This document shows, piece by piece, positions 1 to 11,150 of a stretch of 64,000 bases of DNA. The notes under the pieces were generated by a model. That model saw only the letters and a program-made list of their open reading frames with translations. It did not search any database and was not told the DNA's origin. The position numbers and the translations under genes were made by a program. The first letter of the stretch is position 1, and every line of letters starts with the position of its first letter. The stretch is from assembly GCA_034190875.2 (NCBI GenBank), contig CM067344.1:22561606-22625605 (forward strand), given 5' to 3'. The DNA comes from Urechis unicinctus. Taxonomy: Eukaryota; Annelida; Polychaeta; Xenopneusta; Urechidae.

Positions 1-350
1 TAGATCACCTTAGTTGTTGAAGAGCACCGCGAGCCATTCACTCGCTCCAGCAGCTGTCTAATACCATGGTTTGCTTGGATACCAGAGCAACAACGTTATT
101 TGTGTGGATAATCCCGTTACTAGGTCATAACAGACAAAATTATTGTTCTGAACTTCATGTGTGTTGTATGTTGATGCCAATTGGATAAAAGCACTAACCA
201 CTGTACATACTTTAAATGAAGCACCATTTGCAGTGTTGTTCTCGTGAACGTTACCGCTAGTTTTCTGGCTGTTTTTGCTTTTAGTCATAGAGAGTGAATT
301 CAACCGTACTGAATTTTTTTAAACATTTCCGTTTTACTAACCAGTGCATC

Positions 351-1086
351 ATGGCATGTCAGCGGGAGAAGTTACATGTTACCATAGTCATGGTGATTAA
401 TTGGTCCTTACCCTTCCTACTTATATGCCTTTTCTTGGAAGCAGCTCTACCGTATGAAAACATTAACTCAGGCCTGAGAGAAGTTCCATCAGATATTCCC
501 GAGAACAGCACAGAGATCAGTCTGGATACAAACAATATAACTTCACTGACGCCGAATCAGTTCAACGCATTTCCGGTACTGACAAAAGTCTCCCTCAGAC
601 AGAACAAGATATCGTCCATACCCGAAGGTACCTTCAATGGAACGCGTCTTAGCATCCTCATTATGAATCGAAACGCGCTGGTGGAGGTTCCAAATTTGAC
701 TGTCGTGTGTGACTCTCTAACAGAGTTGCAATTGCGGAATAACAAAATCAACTCAGTGGACAATTTGCGGTTTCTTCATCGACTGGAAAGGATACAGCTT
801 CACAGAAATCAGCTAACTTATGTTCCTTACGACGCTTTTGCGGGTATGATATCTCTGCTGAGGTTTGGAGCCATTGGGAACATGCTTGAGACGATTCCGA
901 ACCTTACAGACGTTTACACGAATAACGTCCTTTTTGAACTGAACAACAACAATTTTATTTGTGATTGTCGGTTGTCGTGGATTGCCAAGCAGACGCGGAT
1001 TCAAGCTCCTTTGTTGTGCACACGGCCAGACTATCTACTAGATACTCCACTTTCCAATTTAACCAGAGCTGATCTTATCTGCAACG
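351..1086 (+). CDS. LRR exon, cassette copy 1 (signal peptide, LRRs, C-terminal cap)
   Basis: First coding exon of a predicted LRR/TSP1 membrane protein. The ATG at 351 is chosen because copy 2 starts at the equivalent position (6267) and a long hydrophobic signal segment follows (residues ~10-34). About seven LRRs of LxxLxLxxN type cover residues ~50-205. They end in a CDCRLSW cap with two further cysteines, typical of LRRCT domains of secreted or membrane proteins. A classical cysteine-rich N-terminal cap is not visible. The ORF could read on to a stop at 1139, but the cap is complete at 1086, where AACG is followed by GTAACA. Splicing there leaves phase 1, matching the acceptor at 2089. 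Likely role: extracellular ligand recognition; the ligand is unknown. Confidence 0.85.
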
Positions 1087-2088
1087 GTAACATCGCTTTG
1101 CATTACCTAATCACTCCTAAATGCATAATCACTCAGTGATCACCCTGCAATGTGTTTTATCACTCATCAATGTCTTATCACTATTCAATGCCTCAATACT
1201 CATCAATGCTTTATCGCTCCTCATTGCCTTAGCAGAATTGATGGTCTTAACACTCACTGCCTCATCACTATTCAATGCCGTAACACTTCCCGATTCCCAA
1301 TTATTTTTCAGTGCCTTATCACAGCTCATTTGCCCTTATCATTCCTCGCTTCATAACTTACCGATGCCTAATCACTTTTCACTACCCAGCTGTCACTACC
1401 TCATCTCTTCTTGCTCTGTATATCATTACCCATCTTGTGCTTTTGGTCATAACCTCGTAAAGTACTTATTTCCCGCATAGAATCTACTCACCATCGTACA
1501 TTTCAATGAGTCCAATGGTTTTCTTAACAATGCTATTAGGAGATACTACGCCGGCTACTTTACATGACCAACGCTCATATATAATCATGAACTATAAATG
1601 TAACATTAGTAGAAATATAATTCATACATTTTGGCTGGCATCAAACACAACCACCATTGCTTTGTATTGTCGCTCGCCCCGTCGATATCACCATATTTCT
1701 TCCGTTATCATGAAGCCTATGGCGACGATCCCAAGGATCTTGAGGGCACCGTCTGTGCCATGATCAGATGATGTCAGTGACATAGATGGCCGTGATAAGT
1801 TACCACGTAGCCAGTTTAATCAGAGGATCACAATGTTGAGCCTAATGCCATCATAATTGGTCACAAGGTTCACAAAACACATTTCACTTCTAGCATCAGA
1901 CGCCGAAGAAGTTTATTATGACAAACCCCTCTTCCCTGTGTGCTTTACTACCAAGTATGCCTAATCTTTGATCTTGTTGTTATTCACCGCCTTTGTGTCT
2001 CCCGTTGGTGTTAGAACCTGCTTTACTTGACCTGACCATCTGAGTAAACCGTGCTGGAAAAGGGTTGATTTACTTCACGGTGTCACAG
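1087..2088 (+). other. Intron between LRR exon and stalk exon, copy 1
   Basis: The intron starts GTAACA and ends TGTCACAG. By hand comparison it differs from the copy 2 intron (7004-8005) at only about 20 of 1,000 positions, far less than the neighbouring LRR exon. A 119-codon ORF inside it (1121-1480) consists of low-complexity repeat and is not considered coding. Confidence 0.75.
1100..1345 (+). repeat. Degenerate ~20-bp tandem repeat in intron, copy 1
   Basis: Repeated variants of TTATCACTCATCAATGCC run through the 5' part of the intron. The same array is present in copy 2 at about 7017-7262, so it predates the duplication. Confidence 0.6.
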
Positions 2089-2529
2089 ATCAAGCAAGTA
2101 CACCGGACGTCACGAGTATTTCGGACGTAACCAGCTTGGCAGACGTGACAAGTTCGCCAGACGCAACAAGTTCGACAGTACCAAGTCGGCAAGATATGAC
2201 AAGTTCGCCAGACACAAGTCGGCAAGACACAACAAGTTCGCCAGACGCAATAAGTTCGTCAGTAACAAGTCCGCAAGACACAACAAGTCCGCAAGACACA
2301 ACAAGTATGTCAGACACAAGTCGGCAAGACACTACAAGTTCGTCTGACGTAATTAGTTCTCAAGACATATCATATTCGACAACAGCATCGACATCCTCTG
2401 GTGAAACAATGACAACAGTAAACACAAGTACTTCAAATACAGCCAGCACTTTATTCACAATAACGGAGTTGAAGACCATGGGAATGTCGACAGGTCGAAT
2501 CGACATGACACCTTCAGTCCTTCCCACTG
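2089..2529 (+). CDS. Ser/Thr-rich stalk exon, copy 1
   Basis: A 441-nt exon (147 codons) bounded by CACAG/AT and CACTG/GTGAGT, phase 1 at both ends. It continues the LRR exon frame exactly (G+AT gives Asp). The product is dominated by Ser, Thr and Asp in short repeats related to DTTSSPD and SRQDTTSS. It looks like a mucin-like, O-glycosylated stalk holding the LRR domain away from the membrane. A symmetric phase 1-1 exon can be skipped, duplicated or exchanged without breaking the frame. No second TSP1 or membrane exon lies between here and copy 2. Confidence 0.78.
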
Positions 2530-3080
2530 GTGAGTCAGACATGGTAGATGTGTGTACGCATGCGTGCTGATTAGATGGTGTATTTGTGTGTCTCGAAGTT
2601 ACATCAAATCATAGAATATTCATTTTTTTGACGACGTTTTGCATCTTAGACACAGTGATGTGCCAACAGATATAGATGTGCCAAACCCACAATCACTGAT
2701 TTGTATCAATAGTCGACCTACAAGTGTTAGCTGTCACCCACTGCCCCAAATCATGGTGTTGAACAAATTGAGCATCCAGTCACAGGGACCTATAGATACA
2801 CAAGGTATATATAGGTCGGAGAATTTTCACAATGTGACCGGATTCGTTAACACATACTGATGCTAATGTCCATGAATAGTAAAATAATCTGAATCTTATA
2901 TATTTACAAGCATTATTCCATTAGTTATTAGTGGTATTCAAAATTTACTGACATTATGTATTTGTTTCATGCGTACAACGATTTTTATTCAGTGCAGAAA
3001 TATTCGTTGGTATGACATTACATGTCTGCTTTGATCTGTTGGATAGGTATAGGACTTTTCGAGGCAATGCGCAGCCCAAT

Positions 3081-3215
<135 letters not shown>

Positions 3216-5562
3216 TTATACATTTATATACTTAATAACAGTCAAATGACAATACGAAATGTATATTAAATCACTATTTCGAAATAATGTAGGTCAAAAA
3301 TGCATGATTATATAGCGCATAACTCAAAATTAATAAAACTAATTTCAAACATTATGATAACAAGGTATATGAATATGATCTTGTTGACTGACTGATCGAG
3401 GAAAAGCGTCTATATTCATCACCCAAGCTATGATAATTACGTGCAATGGATTAATCCTTAGCAGCGGAATTGGATACATCAAAGAAATATCACTTCACAT
3501 GCGCCTTATACAGCATCATCTATCGAATTAGGAGAGCATTCGTCGTAAGAAGCAGCAAGTATTAGCTTATGGACAAGAAATGGATAATCCGTTCGAACTG
3601 TTTCAAGATTATACAGCATAGCATAGCATACATACAACAGTAACTAATTTATCGACTGGAGAGTGCGCTGTGTTGCTAAGTGTTAGGGAATATCACGCGT
3701 TTGCTCAATAAAATGTTATATTGATGTTCATTATTGATATTAGAGTCTCTATTGCCAACACGTGTGAGGAATGCAATAAGTAATATGTTGAGAATCCAAA
3801 ATATCATACAGCCAAATCTCAGATCTAACATGTGCTCATTGGCATACCAACATAACGTACTCGCTCAGTGACTTCACCCATGTGGGTCTTAGTTCTTCGA
3901 ATTTTTAGGTGGTCTATTCGCCAGATGAAAGCTTGATGCGCGGTAAATAACACATGCAATGGATCACAGAGCAAGATAACGATTCAGTCATTCACCGTCC
4001 TCATATTCAGTGGAGCCGAACATTTCGACGTTTACATGAATCGTGATTTTAAACAGACGAGCAAGTGGATTTCTTTGAATGAATACAGATGCATTTGCTC
4101 GACAATGCAATAGCATTAGTTTGTTTAAATAGTGAATGCTTCAGTGAGCTCACACCAATGCCTCTATCTATAATAGCACATAGCCTCAATTAGCCAAGTG
4201 ATGGCGTCGTGTTTGTGAACCTTTGTTCTCAGCTTCAGACTGCAGATATCACTCAACCGCGGTTGCCCCTTTATACCTGCTTGTTGTGGAAAAGAAAAAC
4301 GACCAAGGCCGCTACTCATTTTCAATGTCGGATGATGGCACTTGTGACCCCTTAAAACGCCAATAGCAACATGTTAGATTTTGAAATATGTGTGACATTA
4401 ACAAATTTTAGCATGATCAGACAGAGCTTTACAGTAACAATGTCCCGAACATTCTTAGGACACACAAAATACCAATAGCATCTACTGAACACAAAACGTT
4501 TTTTTATGTATGCCTTTTTACTCACTTAAGTAGGATTATCACGTTATCTGCAACACTAAGCGAGTGAATACCGACCACAAATCAAATAATACCTTGCAAG
4601 TGACATGAACGTGGAAATTCATCCACAAGGCGTTTAACTTCATCATATATGCGCCGGTAGCAAATAAGAATGACAGCATTGAGTTCCACGGCTTTTGCTT
4701 TTCTTCAACATGTCCGATAACATATGTATTAATCAACAGCTGTATACAAAGTGAAAGAAACTGCTTCACGCTGCCCCATCACGTTGCATTTTCTTGACAC
4801 ATAATTCAACAGATTCAGAATGCACGTTTGAGCTGGGTCAAGCCGTCCGCAAAGAGTAACTTTCGTAAAGCATAAGGGGTGGTTCAACATCCCCGTAACA
4901 AAGCAACACTCTATGGCTAAATGACTACCGTTATACCACCAAAGCATGGGTTGCTACAGCGATTTCGCTTTTAGCGTCAAACAAATTACATGCAGATTCG
5001 TCGAAAACGCCAAAAACAAAATATTGAATGATATATGTGGACGATGATATTTATTCTCAACCGTCATATGACTTGTTGTTTTACCCTGCAATTTGTCTTG
5101 AAGGCTAGAATATATGTTTTCATATTTCCAGGAATGAGGAAAAACCAATGTAAAGCAAAAATACAATAAGCTATTCAAGGTAGCTGCATGCCTCCACGAG
5201 CAAGAAAACAGGATAATTCCAAAGAGAAAATCTATAATATATAAGCTGTTATTGTATATAGAGCTCGACTATGGCAGCGTACACAGAGGCATGGCTCCTA
5301 CTTGTCGCCAACTTTTATATTTACCATTCAATAGGACAAAACTCAGGGAAGGTAGATGTTATAATACTATTCAAGCTAAACGTCTCCCCCTGCCCCTTCC
5401 CTCTTAATTATCAGCACGATATGGCCTGCGATAAATTTTATTGGTTTATGGCTAACGCATCCGCACCCCATGCGGACCCATTAGGCAAGAGGCCCTGGAC
5501 CAATGGCATGGGCTGGTCAAGGCCTCGGGTGAAACCAAATCCCGGGAGTATTATACAACCAG

Positions 5563-5590
5563 CCCCCCCCCCCCCCCCCCCCCCCCCCCC
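5563..5590 (+). repeat. Poly-C tract (28 nt)
   Basis: An uninterrupted run of C. Similar runs occur at 18461-18482 and 35703-35728. Confidence 0.97.
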
Positions 5591-6266
5591 ACCGAATTAT
5601 TTCCGCGAGATTGATCTAGCCAAGAGAGGAGATTTTAGGAGTCCAGAGACGAGAATCTGACCGAGTTCTCAGTGAAGCTTCATTATTGAAAACGTAACAG
5701 CACATCAATGAATAAACATCAAAATAAGAAAAGCCCAGAAATTAAAGATTATGATAGACGCCAGTTCATAAAAAGAGCGGACGATGGTTTGATGAATTGG
5801 TCGACTTGTTTAGAAAAACAATGTGTATCGCTTCCTTTCTAGCATTTTGGTTTCTTGATTCATATACCTAACTTTCTCTCATTCTCTTATTGCTTTCCTA
5901 TTCAACCCCTCTTCTATTTCTTGCTTACTCACTCATGCCTACCTCTCTCGCAATCACCAGTTAACTCTCGGGTCCCCATTCTCTCTCCCTGTACCTCTCC
6001 ACCTCTTTCTCCTTTTCTGGTTCCATCGGTGTTTGTGTGGATATTCCCGTAACAAGGTCATAACAGACAAAATTATTGTTTTGTACGTCAAGTGCGGTGT
6101 ATATTGATACCAATTGGATAACCACTATGCATACTTTAAATGATGCAGTGCTGTTCTTATGAACGTTTCCACTAGTATTCTGGCTGTTTTTGTTTTGAGT
6201 CATCGAGAGTGAATTCAACCGTGCTGAATTTTTTCAGACATTTTCCATTGCACTAACCAGTGCATC

Positions 6267-7003
6267 ATGGCATGTCAGCGAGTGAAGTTACATGTTCCCG
6301 TAGTCATGGTGATTAATTGGTCCTTACCCTTCCTACTTATATGTCTTTTCTTGGAACCAGCTCTACCGTATGAAAACATTAACTCAGGCCTGAGAGAAGT
6401 TCCATCAGATATTCCCAAGAACAGCACAGAGATCATTCTGGATACAAACTATATAACTTCACTGACGCCGAATCAGTTCATCGCATTTCCGGAACTGACA
6501 AAAGTCTCTCTCAAACAGAACAAGATATCGTTCGTACCCGACGGTGCCTTCAATGGAACGCTCCTTAGCATCCTCAAAATGATCCAAAACGCGCTGGTGG
6601 AGGTTCCAAATTTGACTGTCGTGTGTGACTCTCTAACAGAGTTGTATTTGCAGCGGAACAAAATCAACTCAGTGGACAATTTGCGGTTTCTTCATCGACT
6701 GAAATGGATATATCTGAACAGAAATCAGCTAACTTATGTTCCTTACGATGCTTTTGCGGGCATGATATCTCTGCGGGGGTTTGTAGCCGTTGGGAACATG
6801 CTAGAGACGATTCCGAACCTCACAGACGTTTACACGAATAACGTCCTTTTTGAACTGAGCAACAACAATTTTACTTGTGATTGTCGGTTGTCGTGGATTG
6901 CCAAAGCAGACGCGGATTCAAGCTCATTTAATGTGCACACGGCCAGACTATCTACTAGATACTCCACTTTCCAATTTAACCAGAGCTGATCTTATCTGCA
7001 ACG
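6267..7003 (+). pseudogene. LRR exon, cassette copy 2, frameshifted in the cap
   Basis: Counterpart of 351-1086. Signal peptide and LRRs are open and well formed. About 31 of the first 213 residues differ from copy 1. In LRRs 3-6 the changes sit only at x positions of LxxLxLxxN. An extra A in the AAA run at 6903-6905 (copy 1 has AA) shifts the frame just after CDCRLSW, so the cap cysteines are lost and translation stops at 6989, before the donor at 7003/7004. The rest of the cap and the splice site are preserved. It may be a recent pseudogene, an allele, a truncated secreted form, or a sequencing indel in a homopolymer. Confidence 0.75.
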
Positions 7004-7016
7004 GTAACATCGCTTT

Positions 7017-7262
7017 GCATTACCTAATCACTCCTAAATGCATGATCACTCCGTGATCACTCTGCAATGTGTTTTATCACTCCTCAATGTCTTATCACTA
7101 TTCAATGCCTCAATACTCATCAATGCTTTATCGCTCCTCATTGCCTTAGCAGAATTGATTGTCTTAACACTCACTGCCTCATCACTATTCAATGCCGTAA
7201 CACTTCCCGATTCCCAATTATTTTTCAGTGCCTTATCACAGCTCATTTGCCCTTATCATTCC
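7017..7262 (+). repeat. Degenerate ~20-bp tandem repeat in intron, copy 2
   Basis: Same array as at 1100-1345, nearly identical in sequence. Confidence 0.6.
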
Positions 7263-8005
7263 TCGCTTCATTACTTACCGATGCCTAATCACTTTTCACT
7301 ACCCAGCTGTCACTACCTCATCTCTTCTTGCTCTGTATATCATTACCCATCTTGTGCTTTTGGTCATAACCTCGTACAGTACTTATTTCCCGCATAGATT
7401 TTACTCACCATCGTACATTTCAATGAGTCCAGTGGTTTTCTTAACCATGCTATTAGGAGATACTACGCCGGCTACTTTACATGACCAGCGCTCATATATA
7501 ATCATGAACTATAAATGTAACATTAGTAGAAATATAATTCATACATTTTGGCTGGCATCAAACACAACCACCATTGCTTTGTATTGTCGCTCGCCCCGTC
7601 GATATCACCATATTTCTTCCGTTATCATGAAGCCTATGGCGACGATCCCAAGGATCTTGAGGGCACCGTCTGTGCCATGATCAGATGATGTCAGTGACAT
7701 AGATGGCCGTGATAAGTTACCACGTAGCCAGTTTAAACAGAGGATCACAATGTTGAGCCTTATGCCGTCATAATTGGTCACAAGGTTCACAAAACACATT
7801 TCACTTCTAGCATCAGACGCCGAAGAAGTTTATTATGACAAACCCCTCTTCCCTGTGTGCTTTACTACCAAGTATGCCTAATCTTTTATCGTGTTGTTAT
7901 TCACCGCCTTTGTGTCTCCCGTTATTGTTAGAACCTGCTTTACTTGACCTGACCATCTGAGTAAACCGTGCTGGAAAAGGGTTGATTTACTTCACGGTGT
8001 CACAG

Positions 8006-8428
8006 ATCAAGCAAGTACACCGGACGTCACGAGTATTTCGGACGTAACCAGCTTGGCAGACGTGACAAGTTCGCCAGACGCAACAAGTTCGACAGTACCA
8101 AGTCGGCAAGATATGACAAGTTCGCCAGACACAAGTCGGCAAGACACAACAAGTTCGCCAGACGCAATAAGTTCGTCAGTAACAAGTCCGCAAGACACAA
8201 CAAGTATGTCAGACACAAGTCGGCAAGACACTACAAGTTCGTCTGACATAATTAGTTCTCAAGACATATCATATTCGACAACAGCATCGACATCCTCTGG
8301 TGAAACAATGACAACAGTAAACACAAGTACTTCAAATACAGCCAGCACTTTATTCACAATAACGGAGTTGAAGACCATGGGAATGTCGACAGGTCGAGCC
8401 GACATGACACCTTCAGTCCTTCCCACTG
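8006..8428 (+). CDS. Ser/Thr-rich stalk exon, copy 2
   Basis: A 423-nt exon (141 codons), phase 1 at both ends, with the same CACAG acceptor and CTG/GTGAGT donor as copy 1. It is over 99% identical to 2089-2529 apart from loss of one 18-bp unit (SPQDTT). This exon is the nearest in-frame partner of the TSP1 exon at 9411. Confidence 0.78.
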
Positions 8429-8513
8429 GTGAGTCAGACATGGTAGATGTGTGTACGCATGCGTGCTGATTAGATGGTGTATGTGTTTGTCTCGTAGTTA
8501 CATCAAATCATAG

Positions 8514-9410
8514 CCAGCGTCGCACTGGTCAATTTGAATCATCCGTCAGCCATATCGCGACTAATGACGACTACCACATACACCAATAACATTGTAAGCA
8601 ATATAAAAATCAGAATTACTAGTAAACACATTCTGATGGGTTTACAGAAAAGTGAAAATGTCTTGCTTGTAATGGTAACTAATATATCCTAGTTGTAATG
8701 CTTGCAAGGCTTAATGAAATGTCGTGCTGGTAATGCTTACAAAACGCTTCTGTTAGTAATGCTTATTGAAGTCTGCTGCTTGTACAACTTCCTAGAATCT
8801 GCTTGTAAGGCTTACTGAAGAATTTCGCTGGTGATGCTAGCTGCAATTTCCTGCTTGCTAACTGGTGTGCCACTCTATAATGATTACTAAAATATCCAAC
8901 TTAAAAACATTGGGGCCACCAAACTCATGAACAAAACTCCTTAATGCTTAGCGTTGTCTTATCGATTGCGACTACAAATCCTAATGGCCCCATGACGGTA
9001 ATCCGGTTCCGGTTGGCCTAGCACATGCTAACAGATGATATCAATTAAAGCCCCACCCGACCCATAAAGTGCTGCTTAGGATTTCACTCAATCATCATAC
9101 ATGTTTTAATGTTGGATCCCTCATCGGGTGGATGAATTGATGGATGGATGGACGAACAGGTATATGGATGGATGTGATCATAGGTCCTTATTTGCCTTCC
9201 ATGAATCCTTGTACATGTCGAAGTTCTTGGTTAAAAAAACCCGAGCGCCATTATGTCACAAAGTGCAAGCAAATCAACATAATCCACATGGAGTCCTTAG
9301 CACACATCTAATCACATAAAATTTGGTACTACAATGCAGAAGGTGGTCATATTTTATGATGCACGATAGTTCCTTTGTGTTAAATTGTCCGTTAAATTAT
9401 CTGTTCGCAG
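8514..9410. other. Intron before the first TSP1 exon
   Basis: No coding signal. About 8650-8840 is a diverged tandem repeat of a ~35-40-bp unit related to GCTTGTAATGCTTACTGAA. A short GATG-rich patch lies near 9130-9175. Confidence 0.5.
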
Positions 9411-9602
9411 AAGCTATGAGCCTGGAGTGGCAGGTGTGGGGAGTTTGGCTTCGTTGCCCAGTCACGTGCGGGGGTGCCGAGCAATTCCGGGTCAAGCTGT
9501 GCAACGTCTACGCTATAGAATCTTATGAGAACGGAACTGCGTACCCAGCCGACTGCCCTGATGCCCTGTACCTTCCTACGTCATCATCAGGCTTTGTGAT
9601 TG
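9411..9602 (+). CDS. TSP1 exon 1 (first thrombospondin type-1 domain)
   Basis: The acceptor TGTTCGCAG ends at 9410. One carried base plus AA completes the codon, so phase 1 matches either stalk exon. The product contains WQVWGVWLRC and PVTCGG, then an FRVKLC segment, the Trp ladder and cysteine pattern of a TSP1 repeat. The proposed donor is ATTG/GTGATT at 9602/9603, phase 1. It is weaker than consensus but restores the frame with the next exon, which supplies the last two cysteines (RQCGTQQC). TSP1 domains mediate extracellular binding to glycans or proteins. Confidence 0.75.
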
Positions 9603-9624
9603 GTGATTATGATATTATTGAAAA

Positions 9625-9708
<84 letters not shown>

Positions 9709-9718
9709 ATTGCTGCAG
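9603..9718 (+). other. Minimal intron consisting mostly of (GAT)n
   Basis: This 116-bp interval lies between two phase-compatible TSP1 exons. It begins GTGATT, ends TTGCTGCAG, and its centre (9625-9709) is a pure GAT/ATG repeat. If retained it would change frame, because 116 is not a multiple of three. Confidence 0.65.
9625..9709 (+). repeat. (GAT)n trinucleotide microsatellite
   Basis: About 28 uninterrupted GAT units inside the short intron between the TSP1 exons. Confidence 0.97.
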
Positions 9719-9931
9719 CGTATTCGTTGGACAGCCGGCAGTGTGGCACCCAGCAGTGCCCCGTGGACGGTGTGTGGTCGCCGTGGTCCGTCTGGGACAG
9801 CTGCACGGCATCATGTGGGCTGGGGACACAGTCGCGTTATCGTACCTGTCAAGGTCCAGACCATGGCGGCAAACAGTGTGAAGGAAGCGAGCGTGAAACG
9901 GCCACATGCGACATACCCTCCTGTGATTCCG
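9719..9931 (+). CDS. TSP1 exon 2 (end of first and whole second TSP1 domain)
   Basis: Begins after CTGCAG at 9718 and ends at TCCG/GTAAAC, phase 1 at both ends, the usual arrangement for TSP1 modules. It encodes the last cysteines of domain 1 (RQCGTQQC). A textbook second TSP1 follows: WSPWSVWDSC, TASCGLGTQSRYRTC, then KQCEG and CDIPSC. All six cysteines are present. The high match to the family pattern makes this the most secure exon of the locus. Confidence 0.9.
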
Positions 9932-10125
9932 GTAAACATAACATCATAGTCATAAAACGCGTTGGACTTTTCAAAAGTGAACAGCACGAATATTTCAAAG
10001 GTCGCATATAGGTCGCATGGCCAAATTGAACATATAGATTTCATACTCTGCCAGCTTATTGTTAAGAAGTTAGAACATGTCGATTTTCGATAACTGCCTT
10101 AACGCGATATAGTCATGAATTCAAG

Positions 10126-10412
10126 GTGTGGCCGCTGATATGATTGGGTCACCGCAGTGCGTTATGCCAGCAGGTAGCTCTGTGGAACAGCGGAGGGAAG
10201 AGCTGCTACCAACAGAGGTCTATACGGCCGCTGACCAACGGACGTCCGCCGTCAACCTGGGCACGCTCGGTATCGTCCTGCTCACTCTCCTCTTTGGGGG
10301 AATTCTACTACAAGATATCCCGCATATATACAGAGACATGAAAAGAGCCATGTCTGTGGTAAAAAAAACGGTTCTGTGGAGATCGCCAAAAGTAACAACT
10401 GTCCAATGTTGA
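10126..10412 (+). CDS. Transmembrane and cytoplasmic-tail exon, 3' end of LRR/TSP1 gene
   Basis: In the phase left by the TSP1 exon the frame is open to a TGA at 10410-10412. A hydrophobic helix ([17 protein letters not shown], near 10258-10314) is followed by a tail rich in Lys and Arg, as expected for a type I membrane protein. Three acceptors keep phase 1: after TTCAAG (10125), after GCCAG (10170) or after GCCAGCAG (10173); the first is used for the coordinates. None has a strong pyrimidine tract, so the exact start is uncertain. With cassette 1 the full protein would be about 620 residues. The tail is only about 30 residues and shows no signalling motif I recognise. Confidence 0.7.
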
Positions 10413-10432
10413 TATCTGGAGGTAAAATAATA

Positions 10433-10484
<52 letters not shown>

Positions 10485-10517
10485 ATATATATATATATAT
10501 ATAAATACATATATATA

Positions 10518-10572
<55 letters not shown>

Positions 10573-10720
10573 TATAGATATATATATATATTTCTATATA
10601 TATTATATATGTTCACACCCATATATATATATCATATATACACCCACTATATATATATATATATTCATATATATATCTATATATATCTATATATATATAT
10701 AAATCTATAGATATCTCTCT

Positions 10721-10753
<33 letters not shown>

Positions 10754-10830
10754 TGCATATATATATGAATATATATATATATCTATATATATATATTTCT
10801 CCCTATATATTTATCTATCTATATATATCG

Positions 10831-10868
<38 letters not shown>

Positions 10869-10991
10869 TCACACCCCACTTATATATATGCATATATGTT
10901 CATATATATATGTACATATACATGTATCAATTTATATATATATATATATTGATTTATGCATGTATCTACATATTTATTTATTTATTATATT

Positions 10992-11028
<37 letters not shown>

Positions 11029-11030
11029 TA

Positions 11031-11073
<43 letters not shown>

Positions 11074-11150
11074 ATATATATATATATATATATCTATATA
11101 TATATATATATATCTATATATATATATATATATATATATATCTCGATTAT
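10433..11150 (+). repeat. Long compound (TA)n tract
   Basis: About 720 bp of TA dinucleotide repeats with interruptions, some of which recur (a TTCACACCC motif near 10611 and 10866). It starts about 20 bp after the stop codon of the LRR/TSP1 gene, so the 3' UTR must enter or end before it. Poly Ile-Tyr frames are artefacts. Confidence 0.95.

Larger units (their letters stand above)
98..2614 (+). repeat. Segmental tandem duplication, copy 1
   Basis: This stretch is repeated at 6031-8513, about 5.9 kb downstream in the same orientation. The repeat holds the 5' flank, the LRR exon, its intron and the stalk exon. Homology begins near a shared TTTGTGTGGATA and ends just after a shared ACATCAAATCATAG, beyond which the sequences are unrelated. 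The 5' flank and LRR exon are clearly diverged, while the intron and stalk exon are almost identical, so divergence is uneven along the unit. Confidence 0.93.
6031..8513 (+). repeat. Segmental tandem duplication, copy 2
   Basis: Second copy of 98-2614. Equivalent landmarks are the start codon (6267 versus 351), the stalk acceptor (8006 versus 2089) and the stalk donor (8428 versus 2529). The unit is shortened by one 18-bp stalk repeat and lengthened by a single A in the LRR cap. Confidence 0.93.

Noticed and set aside
1121-1480. 119-codon ORF present in both copies of the first intron (also 7038-7397).
   Set aside because: It is a translated degenerate tandem repeat. Its presence in both copies follows from the duplication and not from coding constraint, and the true splice donor lies just upstream.
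5271-5660. 129-codon ORF starting with a hydrophobic segment.
   Set aside because: It reads through the poly-C tract as poly-Pro, and the remainder has no domain or splice support.
9323-9949. Single 208-codon ORF reading through the GAT repeat as poly-Met.
   Set aside because: The frame that carries the second TSP1 domain is different; two exons joined in phase 1 restore both TSP1 domains, so the repeat is intronic.
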